From: Bacillota bacterium
Lineage (GTDB): Bacteria > Bacillota > Clostridia > Peptostreptococcales > Anaerovoracaceae
Direction: 5' to 3'
Assembly (NCBI GenBank): GCA_017416795.1
Contig: JAFQBD010000012.1
Coordinates: 1-64,000, forward strand
Length of the DNA stretch: 64,000 bases
This document shows, one piece after another, positions 25,791-34,317 of this stretch. Each line of letters opens with the position of its first letter. The stretch's first letter is position 1. The notes below the pieces were generated by a model. That model did not search any database. It had not been told where the DNA came from and was given only the letters and a program-made list of their open reading frames with translations. The position numbers were made by a program, and so were the translations under genes.

Positions 25791-26063
25791 ATGAGAGTGC
25801 TAAAATCTAAAAAAACCGAGAATAACTATTATATAACTAAATATAAAATTATTGTCATGAATGGTTCTGAGTTAGTAACAATTATACGACTACCTAAGTC
25901 GAAGAGCATGAATACATGTGATATTGTCTTGCAATTTTGGGATCTTTACTATGAAGAAGACAATTTAATGGTGTTTATATATTATAGGAACAATACTATT
26001 TACAGAAGTGTCTTGAACGAGGAAACTTTTGAAATTGGAAATGAAAGAATAGAATCAAGATAA
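25791..26063 (+). CDS. Hypothetical protein, 90 residues
   Basis: Family not recognised. The protein is mixed charged and aromatic, with no signal peptide or membrane helix and a Tyr-rich centre (FWDLYYEEDNLMVFIYYRNN), suggesting a small beta-rich soluble domain. ATG 25791 is chosen because TAGGGGT lies about 8 nt ahead; an in-frame GTG at 25764 lacks such a site. It is followed after 17 nt by another unknown gene on the same strand. AT-rich codon use sets it apart from the core genes nearby. Confidence 0.5.
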   Translation: MRVLKSKKTENNYYITKYKIIVMNGSELVTIIRLPKSKSMNTCDIVLQFWDLYYEEDNLMVFIYYRNNTIYRSVLNEETFEIGNERIESR

Positions 26064-26080
26064 AGAGAAAGGGAAATAGA

Positions 26081-26440
26081 ATGGATTTGTCTAAAATCAC
26101 AAAACTTATACCAGAGTTTACATTGAAAGATTTTAATATGTTCGATATAGTCACTCATGTCGAATGGGACAAAGCATTAAACTTTGAAAGCGGTGTTGAA
26201 GAAGCTACTTTTTCCATGACGATGCAAAGCGACAAAGGCTATGAAGTGTCTTTGAAATTTATAAAGGCTTATTCGGTCGAAGTGGATTTATGTGGACAAA
26301 TCATGGGATTCTGTATAGAAGATAAGATAAAATATGGTTATGCTCCAGAGAACAGATATCATGTAAGCGATTATGAAAATGGCAGAATAACTCTAGATTG
26401 TGAAGATATATTGATTGAAAAATTTGCAAAAATATGGTGA
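26081..26440 (+). CDS. Hypothetical protein, 119 residues
   Basis: Family not recognised. An acidic soluble protein with alternating hydrophobic residues that suggests a beta-sheet fold (ATFSMTMQSDKGYEVSLKFI). No export signal. ATG 26081 follows AAAGGGAAATAGA, a fair ribosome-binding site. Small size, acidity and the company of other orphan genes are reminiscent of immunity proteins of contact-dependent or polymorphic toxins, but no toxin is seen here, so this is only a suggestion. Confidence 0.5.
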   Translation: MDLSKITKLIPEFTLKDFNMFDIVTHVEWDKALNFESGVEEATFSMTMQSDKGYEVSLKFIKAYSVEVDLCGQIMGFCIEDKIKYGYAPENRYHVSDYENGRITLDCEDILIEKFAKIW

Positions 26441-26473
26441 TTGCAGTAGCAATATTTTGTAAAGGAGGAATCA

Positions 26474-27004
26474 ATGATTGAATTAACTGAACAGCTCCAA
26501 CAAGTAGAAAAAGAATGTCGTGCAGATATTTCGTTAAGCGGATGGTTAGAGGCTATTGTTGATCATTACTATGTTGACAGCGAATGTGGGTGGATTGAAG
26601 AGTTTTATTGGCTATATATATATTATAATGCGGAGACAGATACAACTTACGAGTGTGTAGAGCAAGTTCCAGAAAACCTTGTAGCATATGTTTCAGCTGA
26701 TTACAGATGGTGTTTTGTGTTAAATAAACATCTTGAGAAATTCAAAAGAGACACAGCTGGTTATGGACTCCATTACATTCCAGTATCAGATTTTGGAGAA
26801 GAGATGTTTCAATGTTCCAATATCGATATGCTCCCTAAGGAATTTTCCAATATCGTTTGGATAGATGATGATTTTATGTATGATGAAAGCATCCCTTTTG
26901 ATTATGACAGTTTTTCTTTAATTGATGATAAAATCCCTTACCTAAATCCAAAACACTTTTCTGTTGGACAACTCGTAATGGTAATGGAATCTAATGACCA
27001 ATAG
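26474..27004 (+). CDS. Hypothetical protein, 176 residues
   Basis: Family not recognised. The protein is strongly acidic and rich in Trp, Tyr and Asp (WIEEFYWLYIYY near residue 41; IDDDFMYDES near residue 136), with no signal peptide or membrane helix. ATG 26474 has an excellent AAAGGAGGAATCA ribosome-binding site, which argues that the gene is expressed. It is the last gene of the AT-rich island, 33 nt upstream of an IS3-type terminal sequence. An immunity-protein role is possible but unsupported. Confidence 0.55.
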   Translation: MIELTEQLQQVEKECRADISLSGWLEAIVDHYYVDSECGWIEEFYWLYIYYNAETDTTYECVEQVPENLVAYVSADYRWCFVLNKHLEKFKRDTAGYGLHYIPVSDFGEEMFQCSNIDMLPKEFSNIVWIDDDFMYDESIPFDYDSFSLIDDKIPYLNPKHFSVGQLVMVMESNDQ

Positions 27005-27037
27005 TTATATAAATTTATAAAAGCAGGGAACTCAGTT

Positions 27038-27062
27038 TGAGGTGACCCCCAAAAGTTGGACT
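27038..27062. mobile_element. Solo terminus of an IS3/IS150-type insertion sequence
   Basis: TGACCCCCAAAAGTTGGAC at 27043-27061 is typical of the terminal inverted repeats of IS3-family (IS150-group) elements. The orientation implies the element body lay to the right, but no transposase and no matching second end are found before 27243, so this is a remnant. An imperfect inverted repeat (TTGTTG...CAACAA) at about 27082-27122 may belong to it. Confidence 0.6.
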
Positions 27063-27192
27063 TTAGCGGAGAGGAATTACTTTTGTTGTATGATCCGCTG
27101 AAAATGGTGCATCGTTCAACAAAATCCTTGCAATCATTCACATTAAATGTTAATATTCACTTGTGAGAAGTCAGAGTCGTATGACTTGAGAT

Positions 27193-27220
27193 TGCCACCC
27201 GATGGGGTGGCATTTTTTTT
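27193..27220 (+). terminator. Intrinsic terminator at the island's right border
   Basis: TGCCACCC-GATG-GGGTGGCA stem followed by T8. It ends 22 nt before the next gene. Confidence 0.93.
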
Positions 27221-27242
27221 AGATATGTAAGGGAGGTAATGT

Positions 27243-27665
27243 ATGAGCTTATATTGGCCTATAGTTCTTGCAGTATGTGCGGACATAGTATATCAGATAA
27301 GTGCCAAGTCGACACCGGAGACGCTGAACCCGTTCGCATCACTTACTATCACGTATTTGATAGGAGCAGCCATATCACTTGTCATTTTCTATATTACGAG
27401 TGCCGGCGGCAATTTTATTGCTGAGTTGAAACAGATAAACTGGACTGCATTCGCCCTTGGTCTTGCTATAGTAGGATTGGAAGCGGGAAGCATCTATATG
27501 TACAAGGTCGGCTGGAATATGAACACAGGTTATCTGGTGAAGTCGATAATACTTGCTTTAGCTCTCATTGTCGTTGGATATATCCTTTATAAGGAACAGG
27601 TGAGCGGTACTAAGATCGCAGGGATCGCTGTATGCCTTCTGGGCCTTTTCCTGATCAATAAATAA
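27243..27665 (+). CDS. Small EamA/DMT-superfamily membrane protein (half-size)
   Basis: Membrane protein of 140 residues with four predicted helices, equal to one EamA repeat instead of the usual two (about 290 residues, ten helices). Such half-size members work as homo- or heterodimers. The C-terminal YILYKEQVSGTKIAGIAVCLLGLFLIN stretch is typical of the family. ATG 27243 follows GGGAGGT. The substrate is unknown. It lies between the island and a two-component system with its own promoter. Confidence 0.8.
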   Translation: MSLYWPIVLAVCADIVYQISAKSTPETLNPFASLTITYLIGAAISLVIFYITSAGGNFIAELKQINWTAFALGLAIVGLEAGSIYMYKVGWNMNTGYLVKSIILALALIVVGYILYKEQVSGTKIAGIAVCLLGLFLINK

Positions 27666-27673
27666 GGATTTTT

Positions 27674-27703
27674 TTGCAGTAATTCATGCATATCGTGTAT
27701 AAT
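27674..27703 (+). promoter_or_regulatory. Promoter for the two-component system
   Basis: TTGCAG at 27674-27679 and TATAAT at 27698-27703 with 18 bp between, 20 nt before the response regulator start. Confidence 0.7.
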
Positions 27704-27722
27704 ATAGCCGGAGGATATTTTA

Positions 27723-28397
27723 ATGGCAAAGATACTGATAGCTGAAGACAATGTCAGCCTGAGACAGCTGATGAAAATACATCTTAAAAGAGCAGGATAT
27801 ACCGTTTATGAAGCAGCGGATGGTTCAGATGCGCTGGAAGTAATGGATCATAATCATGTAGATCTTATAATCGCAGATATCATGATGCCGGTAATGGATG
27901 GATATCAGCTGATAAAAGAAATAAGAGATGCAGGACTTGATACTCCTGTTTTGATAGTGACTTCCAAGGATAGACTTGAAGATAAGAGGATAGGCTTCAA
28001 GTCAGGTGCCGATGATTATATGACGAAACCCATCGATATGGAAGAGATGCTGCTGAGAGTGGAGGCAATGCTGAGGCGCTGCAGGATCGCGGACTCTAAG
28101 CGACTTACAGTTGGAAATGTGAGACTTGACCTCAACTCCCTTACCGTTCAGTCAGAAGAGCGTGAGATAGTCCTGAGACAAAAAGAGTTCCTTCTTCTGG
28201 AAAGGCTTCTGGCTTCGCCGAAGAAGATATTCACGAGGCAGGCTCTGATGGATGAGATATGGGGATATGACAGCAACTCTACACCTCGAACAGTCGATGC
28301 TCATATCAAGTCGCTGAGGGCTAAGCTGAAAGATATAGATGATTTCAGCATCGAGACCATAAGAGGACTTGGATACAAGGCGGTGATCCATAAATGA
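27723..28397 (+). CDS. OmpR/PhoB-family response regulator
   Basis: DNA-binding response regulator of 224 residues. The receiver domain (1-120) has the acidic pair near the N-terminus (AEDN), the phosphoacceptor Asp in IADIMMPVMDG near residue 52, and Lys in MTKPID. The C-terminal winged helix (130-224) contains LRQKEFLLLERLLASPKKIF and the recognition segment RTVDAHIKSLRAKL. It overlaps the histidine kinase gene by ATGA. Its targets cannot be told. Confidence 0.95.
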   Translation: MAKILIAEDNVSLRQLMKIHLKRAGYTVYEAADGSDALEVMDHNHVDLIIADIMMPVMDGYQLIKEIRDAGLDTPVLIVTSKDRLEDKRIGFKSGADDYMTKPIDMEEMLLRVEAMLRRCRIADSKRLTVGNVRLDLNSLTVQSEEREIVLRQKEFLLLERLLASPKKIFTRQALMDEIWGYDSNSTPRTVDAHIKSLRAKLKDIDDFSIETIRGLGYKAVIHK

Positions 28398-29440
28398 GGA
28401 AATTCAGGTCAAAGCTGACAGCAGCGATGATCATTTTAGTAGTTGTAACATCATTCCTTTCGGTGCTTTTCGCCATACTTACCGTCAACGGTAAGTTCCT
28501 GGAAAGACCGGAGATGCGTCACGTGATGTTCGGTCTTGCGGCAGGAGATGTTATACTGCTGATCATCCTTATAACTATGATAGCCATAGGGTTCATCCTC
28601 GTAATGAGATCGATCATGAAACCGATACTTGAGCTGGATAAAGCCGTAAGCAAAGTCACAGCCGGAGATTATAATGTCAAGGTCGATACGTATAATAAGG
28701 CAGAGGCGATAGTTGACCTTCTTGATAACTTCAATACGATGGTGGAACAGCTGAGGAATAATGAATACTTGCATAAAGACTTCAGCTCAAACATTTCCCA
28801 TGAGTTCAAAACGCCGCTGGCTATAATAAAGGGATATGCAGATCTTCTCGAAGAAGGCAATCTGACTGAAGAAGAACAGCGTAATTATGCTCAATACATA
28901 TCAAGGGAATCTAAGAGACTTTCGACGCTTACAGCTAATCTTCTCAGCCTCAGCAGTCTGGATTACGATAAGCTTCACGGCAGGAAGACAAAGATCTCCG
29001 TAGATGAACAGATAAGACAGGCTGTCCTAAATATGGAAGCTAAATGGCTTGAAAAGAATATAGACATAGATATCGAGCTTAACGAAGTATATTTCACAGG
29101 GGAAGAAGAACTGATAAATCAAGTATGGTTCAACCTGCTTGATAATGCCATAAAGTTTACTGATGAAGGCGGCAGGATATCTGTAAGTGCCGATAAACAT
29201 CACGAGGATATAATCGTAAGGATCGAAGATACCGGTGTAGGCATGGATGAAAAAACGCTGGAACATATATACGAACAGTTTTACAGAGGTGATACAGCCA
29301 AAAGATACGAAGGGACTGGCCTGGGACTGTCTTTAGTACAGCGTATCATACATCTTCATGACGGGAAGATAAAAGCTGACAGTAAGCCGGGAGAAGGAAC
29401 TTGCTTCACTGTGATCCTTCCTATCAAAACTCATAAATAA
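28394..29440 (+). CDS. Sensor histidine kinase with minimal extracellular loop
   Basis: HAMP-HisKA-HATPase kinase of 348 residues, partner of the response regulator just upstream. Two transmembrane helices (about 8-32 and 48-72) are separated by only some 15-20 extracellular residues, so it senses within the membrane or through a partner protein. A HAMP linker follows, then the phosphoacceptor His in FSSNISHEFKTPLAIIKGY, and the ATP-binding N, G1 and G2 boxes (NLLDNAIKF, EDTGVGMDE, GTGLGLSLV). No ABC transporter adjoins it, unlike many such short-loop kinases. Confidence 0.94.
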   Translation: MRKFRSKLTAAMIILVVVTSFLSVLFAILTVNGKFLERPEMRHVMFGLAAGDVILLIILITMIAIGFILVMRSIMKPILELDKAVSKVTAGDYNVKVDTYNKAEAIVDLLDNFNTMVEQLRNNEYLHKDFSSNISHEFKTPLAIIKGYADLLEEGNLTEEEQRNYAQYISRESKRLSTLTANLLSLSSLDYDKLHGRKTKISVDEQIRQAVLNMEAKWLEKNIDIDIELNEVYFTGEEELINQVWFNLLDNAIKFTDEGGRISVSADKHHEDIIVRIEDTGVGMDEKTLEHIYEQFYRGDTAKRYEGTGLGLSLVQRIIHLHDGKIKADSKPGEGTCFTVILPIKTHK

Positions 29441-29494
29441 TTTCCCATAAAACAATTAGAGTTCTCTTATAGTTCACAAAATAAGTATACAATC

Positions 29495-29545
29495 AAGCTG
29501 CAATATTATGACATGATTCGTCATTATATCTGCAGCTTATTTTTA
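29495..29545 (+). terminator. Long hairpin before the sulfotransferase operon (terminator or attenuator)
   Basis: Arms AAGCTGCAATATTATGAC and GTCATTATATCTGCAGCTT pair with one bulge and are followed by ATTTTT. It lies 54 nt after the histidine kinase stop and about 34 nt before the sulfotransferase start. TATACAAT at 29486-29493 could be a -10 box upstream of it, so the hairpin might sit in the operon's leader. Confidence 0.75.
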
Positions 29546-29578
29546 TGACATAACAGACATAATAGAGGTAGACATAAA

Positions 29579-30712
29579 GTGAGTGATAAAGTGAAAAAAC
29601 AAAAATTATATAAGGCGCATTATTTGATATCCTGCAGGATAGATAATTGGGTGCGCCTTTTGCGTGAGAACAAATTCAAGATATCAAAAGATAAGGTTCC
29701 TCAGCTGCTGTATATGCTGGGGACAAGTATATTGCTGACACCTTTCACGCTACTTGAAAGCGCCATATATGCGGCACCCATAAGGCGTCATAAGATGGAA
29801 AAAGATCCTGTATTTATCATAGGACACTGGCGATCGGGAACTACGTATCTTCAGAACTTACTTTCAAAAGACAAGCAGTTCGGATGGTGCGACCCTGTAA
29901 GTACTACAACATTCTGCAATAGTTATTTACTTAAGCCGCTGGTAGCAAAGGTACAGAGCAATGTTCTGAAAGATGCACGTCCTATGGATAATATGGAGTA
30001 TAAGCTGGATCTGCCGATGGAAGATGTGTTTGCGCTTAATCTCATATCAACGCATTCGATAATACATCTGCTGGCTTTCCCGCAGAACTTCAGACATTAC
30101 CTTAAGGAGTCGTTTACAGATGAACTTCCTGAAAAGTCACAGAGGGAGTGGGAGAAAGCAACCGGATATGTGCTCAATAAAATTAGCTTGAGGAACAAAG
30201 GTAAGCAATTGATGCTCAAGAGTCCCGACCACACATGCCATGTGGGACATCTGATGAAGATGTATCCAGACGCTAAGTATGTGAATATACACCGGGATCC
30301 TTATGTGACCATCATGTCAACTATAAATATGTTCAAGAAGCAGATGGATCTGATCAGACTCAACGATCCGCCTGAAAATCTCGATGAAATACTTGAAGAT
30401 GCCATCGTAGAATTATTCGAACATGTTTACACTAAACTGTTCAAGCTGATGGATGATGATGCGTTCAAAGAAGGCACATTGGTAGATGTACCGTATGATA
30501 AACTTTCGGCTGAGCCGGAAGAAACACTTAAGATGATATATGAAGAGCTGGGAATGGACGGATTTGAAGATGCGCTTCCGGCATTCAGAGAACATATAGC
30601 ATCAGTAAACAATTATGTTAAAAATAAATTTGAACTGCAGCCGCAGTTAAGGGATAAGATTAATGATAAGCTTGGGTTTTATTTTGAAAGATATGGTTAC
30701 GAACGGAGGTAA
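29579..30712 (+). CDS. PAPS-dependent sulfotransferase family protein
   Basis: Transfers a sulfonate group from 3'-phosphoadenosine 5'-phosphosulfate (PAPS) to an acceptor hydroxyl or amine. The protein is 377 residues. The 5'-phosphosulfate loop is FIIGHWRSGTTYLQNLLSKD near residue 82 and the 3'-phosphate region is KYVNIHRDPYVTIMSTINMF near residue 236, both typical of Sulfotransfer_3-like enzymes. KSPDHTCHVGHL supplies a conserved His. A hydrophobic stretch near residues 47-62 may associate with membrane, which fits a lipid acceptor. GTG 29579 is preceded by AGAGGTAG. The next genes include cysD and cysN-cysC, which make PAPS. The acceptor is unknown; a lipid, sterol or bile-acid-like hydroxyl is a guess. 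Confidence 0.85.
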   Translation: MSDKVKKQKLYKAHYLISCRIDNWVRLLRENKFKISKDKVPQLLYMLGTSILLTPFTLLESAIYAAPIRRHKMEKDPVFIIGHWRSGTTYLQNLLSKDKQFGWCDPVSTTTFCNSYLLKPLVAKVQSNVLKDARPMDNMEYKLDLPMEDVFALNLISTHSIIHLLAFPQNFRHYLKESFTDELPEKSQREWEKATGYVLNKISLRNKGKQLMLKSPDHTCHVGHLMKMYPDAKYVNIHRDPYVTIMSTINMFKKQMDLIRLNDPPENLDEILEDAIVELFEHVYTKLFKLMDDDAFKEGTLVDVPYDKLSAEPEETLKMIYEELGMDGFEDALPAFREHIASVNNYVKNKFELQPQLRDKINDKLGFYFERYGYERR

Positions 30713-30714
30713 TT

Positions 30715-31551
30715 ATGAGAGCAGACGGTAGAAGAGTTAAAGATATGAATTCTATGTATCATCTTATCCCGCAGTTTTTGACTCGTCGCTGGGATTCTAT
30801 GAACATGATAACAGTGGATATACCGCTTGATCCTATCAATGAATATAAAAATAATAAGAGGGCTGAAGGTATCGCCATGAGCCATATGGCCATGATACTT
30901 GCCGCATATATCAGAACTGCGGCCGAATATCCATATCTCAATCGTTTCGTAGGAAACAAGAAGGTATATGCACATAAAGATTTCGCAGTTTCCATGGTGG
31001 TTATGAGACCGGGAACAGATGAGGATACATTTGGTAAGATATATCTCGACTATACAGATACTATCTATGATGTGCAGGATAAGATAGCTCACTATGTCGA
31101 TGAAAACAAAAAGGATGACAACCCTAACCCGCTGGATAAAGCTATGAAGATCATCAAGAGTTTCCCGGGATGTCTCAATCTCATTGGATATGTGCTCAGA
31201 TTCATGGATAGACATGGACTATTGCCTAAGATCATCGTAGATGCCAGCCCATTCCATGCCAGCCTTCTCATATCGAATCTGGCAAGCATAAGAACTAATC
31301 ATATATACCATCACGTATATGAATTCGGAACAACAAGCGTAGCCATAACCATGGGTAACAGCCGTATAGTTCCTAAGGAAAAGAAGGGTGAGATCGTCTT
31401 CGAAAAGACTATCCCTCTGGGAGTAGTTATGGATGAGAGAATATGCGGAGGTCATGATTTCGCAAAGGCATTCACTCGTCTCAAGCAGTATCTTGCAAAG
31501 CCTGAACTTCTTGAAGTTCCGCCTGAATTTGAGATCAAGGAAGACAGATAA
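30715..31551 (+). CDS. CoA-dependent acyltransferase-fold protein lacking the HxxxDG motif
   Basis: The 278-residue protein resembles the catalytic domain of 2-oxoacid dehydrogenase E2 / chloramphenicol acetyltransferases: FHASLLISNLASI resembles the fsisNlG region, and VMDERICGGHDFAKAFTRLK aligns with the E2 motif DHRxxDGxxxAxFL. The catalytic His and Asp appear as Glu and Gly (DERICGG). A second His lies two residues later, so the site may have shifted or been lost. No lipoyl domain is present. It lies 2 nt after the sulfotransferase with GGAGGT before ATG 30715, so the two products probably act together. It could acylate the sulfonated molecule or bind a CoA/acyl group. Function inferred only. 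Confidence 0.65.
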   Translation: MRADGRRVKDMNSMYHLIPQFLTRRWDSMNMITVDIPLDPINEYKNNKRAEGIAMSHMAMILAAYIRTAAEYPYLNRFVGNKKVYAHKDFAVSMVVMRPGTDEDTFGKIYLDYTDTIYDVQDKIAHYVDENKKDDNPNPLDKAMKIIKSFPGCLNLIGYVLRFMDRHGLLPKIIVDASPFHASLLISNLASIRTNHIYHHVYEFGTTSVAITMGNSRIVPKEKKGEIVFEKTIPLGVVMDERICGGHDFAKAFTRLKQYLAKPELLEVPPEFEIKEDR

Positions 31552-31566
31552 AAGAGGTTAGATGAT

Positions 31567-32469
31567 ATGAGTTATTCTACACATTTAGATGCACTGGAAG
31601 CAGAAGCGATATACATAATCAGAGAAGTGGCGGCTGAATGTGAAAATCCGGTAATGTTGTATTCTATCGGGAAAGATTCGTCAGTCATGCTTCATCTGGC
31701 ATTAAAAGCCTTTTATCCCGAAAAGCCGCCGTTTCCGTTCATGCATGTGAACACCACATGGAAATTCAGGGAAATGATCGACTTCAGGGAAAAGGCAGCA
31801 GAAAAATACGGCATAGAAATAATAGAATACATCAATCAGGAAGGTATCGATGAAGGAATCAATCCGTTTGATCATGGAGCAGCATACACAGATATCATGA
31901 AGACTAAGGCTCTTAAACAGGCACTGGACAAGTATGGATTCGATGCAGCCTTCGGAGGCGGACGAAGAGATGAAGAAAAGTCTCGAGCCAAGGAAAGGAT
32001 ATTCTCTTTCAGAAATCCCGACCATGCATGGGATCCCAAGAATCAGAGGCCTGAGATGTGGAAACTGTTCAATACGGACATCAATAAAGGCGAAAGTATC
32101 CGTGTATTCCCTTTATCCAACTGGACGGAAAAAGACATATGGCAGTATATAAGAAGGGAAAAGATTGATATAGTTCCTCTCTATTATGCTGCAGTCAGAC
32201 CGTTCGTTGAAAGAGATGGCAATCTCATTATGGTGGATGATGACAGAATGAAACTGAAACCGGGGGAAGAAATCAAGCATGAAAAGATAAGGTTCAGGAC
32301 TCTGGGATGTTATCCGCTGACAGGCGGAGTGCGCAGTGATGCCGATACTCTTGACGCCATTATAGAAGAAACGCTCAGCGCTGTATCATCAGAGAGAACA
32401 AGCCGTGTCATAGACAGCGACGGCGGAAGCGCCAGCATGGAAAAAAGAAAGAGGGAGGGATACTTCTAA
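31567..32469 (+). CDS. cysD: Sulfate adenylyltransferase subunit 2
   Basis: Catalytic subunit of heterodimeric ATP sulfurylase, forming adenosine 5'-phosphosulfate (APS) from ATP and sulfate. It is 300 residues, the usual length, with the PP-loop [17 protein letters not shown] near residue 37 and the conserved [17 protein letters not shown] near residue 127. The C-terminal [16 protein letters not shown] is typical. It overlaps cysN-cysC by 1 nt (TAATG). No cysH, sulfite reductase or cysteine synthase lies near, so the APS appears destined for PAPS and the upstream sulfotransferase. Confidence 0.97.
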   Translation: MSYSTHLDALEAEAIYIIREVAAECENPVMLYSIGKDSSVMLHLALKAFYPEKPPFPFMHVNTTWKFREMIDFREKAAEKYGIEIIEYINQEGIDEGINPFDHGAAYTDIMKTKALKQALDKYGFDAAFGGGRRDEEKSRAKERIFSFRNPDHAWDPKNQRPEMWKLFNTDINKGESIRVFPLSNWTEKDIWQYIRREKIDIVPLYYAAVRPFVERDGNLIMVDDDRMKLKPGEEIKHEKIRFRTLGCYPLTGGVRSDADTLDAIIEETLSAVSSERTSRVIDSDGGSASMEKRKREGYF

Positions 32470-34295
32470 TGAATGGACTTTTGAAATTCATAACTTGCGG
32501 AAGCGTAGACGATGGTAAATCCACCCTCATAGGACATATGCTTTATGATGCCAAGCTAATCTTCGCTGATCAGGAAAAGGCACTCGTTCTCGACAGTAAG
32601 ATAGGTTCCAGAGAAGGTGAGATCGATTACTCACTTCTTCTCGACGGACTTATGGCAGAACGTGAACAGGGCATAACTATAGACGTAGCATACAGATATT
32701 TCACTACAGACAAGAGATCGTTCATCGTCGCAGATACACCGGGACATGAAGAATATACGAGGAATATGGCAGTGGGCGCATCATTTGCAGATCTGGCTGT
32801 CATACTTTTAGATGCGTCGCAGGGCGTTCTCGTACAGACGAGAAGACATGCCAGGATATGTTCACTGATGGGTATCAATCACTTCGTTTTCGCAGTAAAC
32901 AAGATGGATCTGATAGCATTCGATGAAGAAAGATTCAATGACATCTTAGCTGAGATAAAGGTGCTGATGAGCGAATTCGAATATGAAAGTCTGGCTGTCA
33001 TCCCTGTATCAGCTACTGACGGTGATAACGTGACTGAGAGGTCTGAAAGGACCCTTTGGTATGACGGCAAATCACTTCTGGAATATCTTGAAGACATAGA
33101 TGTGTCTGCAGACGATGCGGAGGCAGGTTTCACTATGCCGATACAGAGAGTATGTCGTCCAAACAGCAGTTTCAGAGGATTCCAGGGGCAGATAGAGACA
33201 GGAACCATAGCGGTCGGAGATGAGATACGCATCCTGCCATCAAGTGAAAAAGCATGTGTCAAAGAAATCATCGCAGGCTTTGATAATGTACAAAAAGCAG
33301 TGAAAGGTCAGGCTGTGAATATATGCCTCGACAGAGAAATAGATGCTTCTAGAGGCTGCGTCATCGTCAAGGATGCAGCTGCGCAGACAGGAAACATGTT
33401 CACTGTGAAGCTTTTGTGGATGGATGATGCAAGACTTGTAGCCGGCAAGAACTATATGCTGAAGATAGGCACTAAGCGTATCCCTGCAGTAGTTATGGAT
33501 ATCAAGTACAAGATAGATGTCAATACAAGAAACCGCATCGATACAGATACCATATATAAGAATGAGATAGCAGTATGCGATATATCCACGTCAGAGAAGA
33601 TAGTGCTTGACGAATTCAGAAACAATCCGGCACTGGGATCATTCATTCTCATAGACAGAGTATCTCACATGACATCCGCATGCGGAGTAGTGACTAAGAT
33701 GGTATCAAGGGCAGACAACCTGACATGGCACGATATGACCATAACGAGAGAGCAGCGTGCTTTGCAGAAAGGGCAGAGACCTAAGACCATATGGCTTACC
33801 GGGCTTTCAGGATCCGGGAAATCCACCATTGCCAACGAGATAGAAAAGCGCCTTTTCCTCATGGGAAGACATACCATGAGCCTCGATGGGGATAATGTAC
33901 GCCTGGGACTTAATAAGAATCTGGGCTTTGCAGAAGGCGACAGGATAGAAAACATCAGAAGGGTGGCAGAAGTCGCTAAACTGATGAATGATGCCGGTGT
34001 CATAGTCATCACATCGTTCATTTCGCCATATGAACGTGACAGACTGATGGCAAGAGATATCGTGGGCAGCGATGATTTTATAGAAATATATGTGAGCACT
34101 CCGATAGAAGAGTGTGAGAAGAGAGACGTGAAGGGTCTGTATAAGAAGGCCAGGGAAGGTAAGATATCATCATTTACTGGTGTATCAAGTCCTTATGAAG
34201 TACCGACCACACATCAGATCGAGATAGATACGTCTGATATCACTATTGAAGAAGCTGCAGATATAGTGATGAAGCAGCTTGAGAAGTTACTGTGA
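32469..34295 (+). CDS. cysNC: Sulfate adenylyltransferase subunit 1 / APS kinase fusion
   Basis: Bifunctional protein of 608 residues. Residues 1-420 are CysN, a GTPase related to EF-Tu that drives the sulfurylase (GSVDDGKSTLIGHML, DTPGHEEYTRNM, NKMDLI). Residues from about 435 are APS kinase CysC, which phosphorylates APS to PAPS (TIWLTGLSGSGKSTIANEIE, LDGDNVRLGLNKNLGF, ISPYERDRL, and GVSSPYEVP near the end). Having both activities on one chain next to CysD gives a complete route from sulfate to PAPS. The ribosome-binding site GGGAGGG lies inside cysD. Confidence 0.97.
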   Translation: MNGLLKFITCGSVDDGKSTLIGHMLYDAKLIFADQEKALVLDSKIGSREGEIDYSLLLDGLMAEREQGITIDVAYRYFTTDKRSFIVADTPGHEEYTRNMAVGASFADLAVILLDASQGVLVQTRRHARICSLMGINHFVFAVNKMDLIAFDEERFNDILAEIKVLMSEFEYESLAVIPVSATDGDNVTERSERTLWYDGKSLLEYLEDIDVSADDAEAGFTMPIQRVCRPNSSFRGFQGQIETGTIAVGDEIRILPSSEKACVKEIIAGFDNVQKAVKGQAVNICLDREIDASRGCVIVKDAAAQTGNMFTVKLLWMDDARLVAGKNYMLKIGTKRIPAVVMDIKYKIDVNTRNRIDTDTIYKNEIAVCDISTSEKIVLDEFRNNPALGSFILIDRVSHMTSACGVVTKMVSRADNLTWHDMTITREQRALQKGQRPKTIWLTGLSGSGKSTIANEIEKRLFLMGRHTMSLDGDNVRLGLNKNLGFAEGDRIENIRRVAEVAKLMNDAGVIVITSFISPYERDRLMARDIVGSDDFIEIYVSTPIEECEKRDVKGLYKKAREGKISSFTGVSSPYEVPTTHQIEIDTSDITIEEAADIVMKQLEKLL

Positions 34296-34317
34296 TCGAG
34301 TAAAAGGAAGCATCCGG

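Larger units (their letters stand above)
25144..27120. other. AT-rich accessory island with CRISPR and IS remnants
   Basis: By eye this stretch is clearly more AT-rich and uses more A/T-ending codons than the genes on both sides. It begins at the maf start codon and ends near an IS3-type terminus. It holds the cas1/cas2 remnants and three genes of unknown family. Horizontal acquisition followed by decay is the simplest reading. Confidence 0.65.

Noticed and set aside
25700-27240. CRISPR array near the cas1 relic
   Set aside because: No regularly spaced repeat of 28-40 nt was found on reading the interval; only the gene remnants are present.
27239-27424. A 61-codon open frame overlapping the small DMT gene
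   Set aside because: It lies in another frame of a gene with clear membrane-protein character and its own ribosome-binding site.
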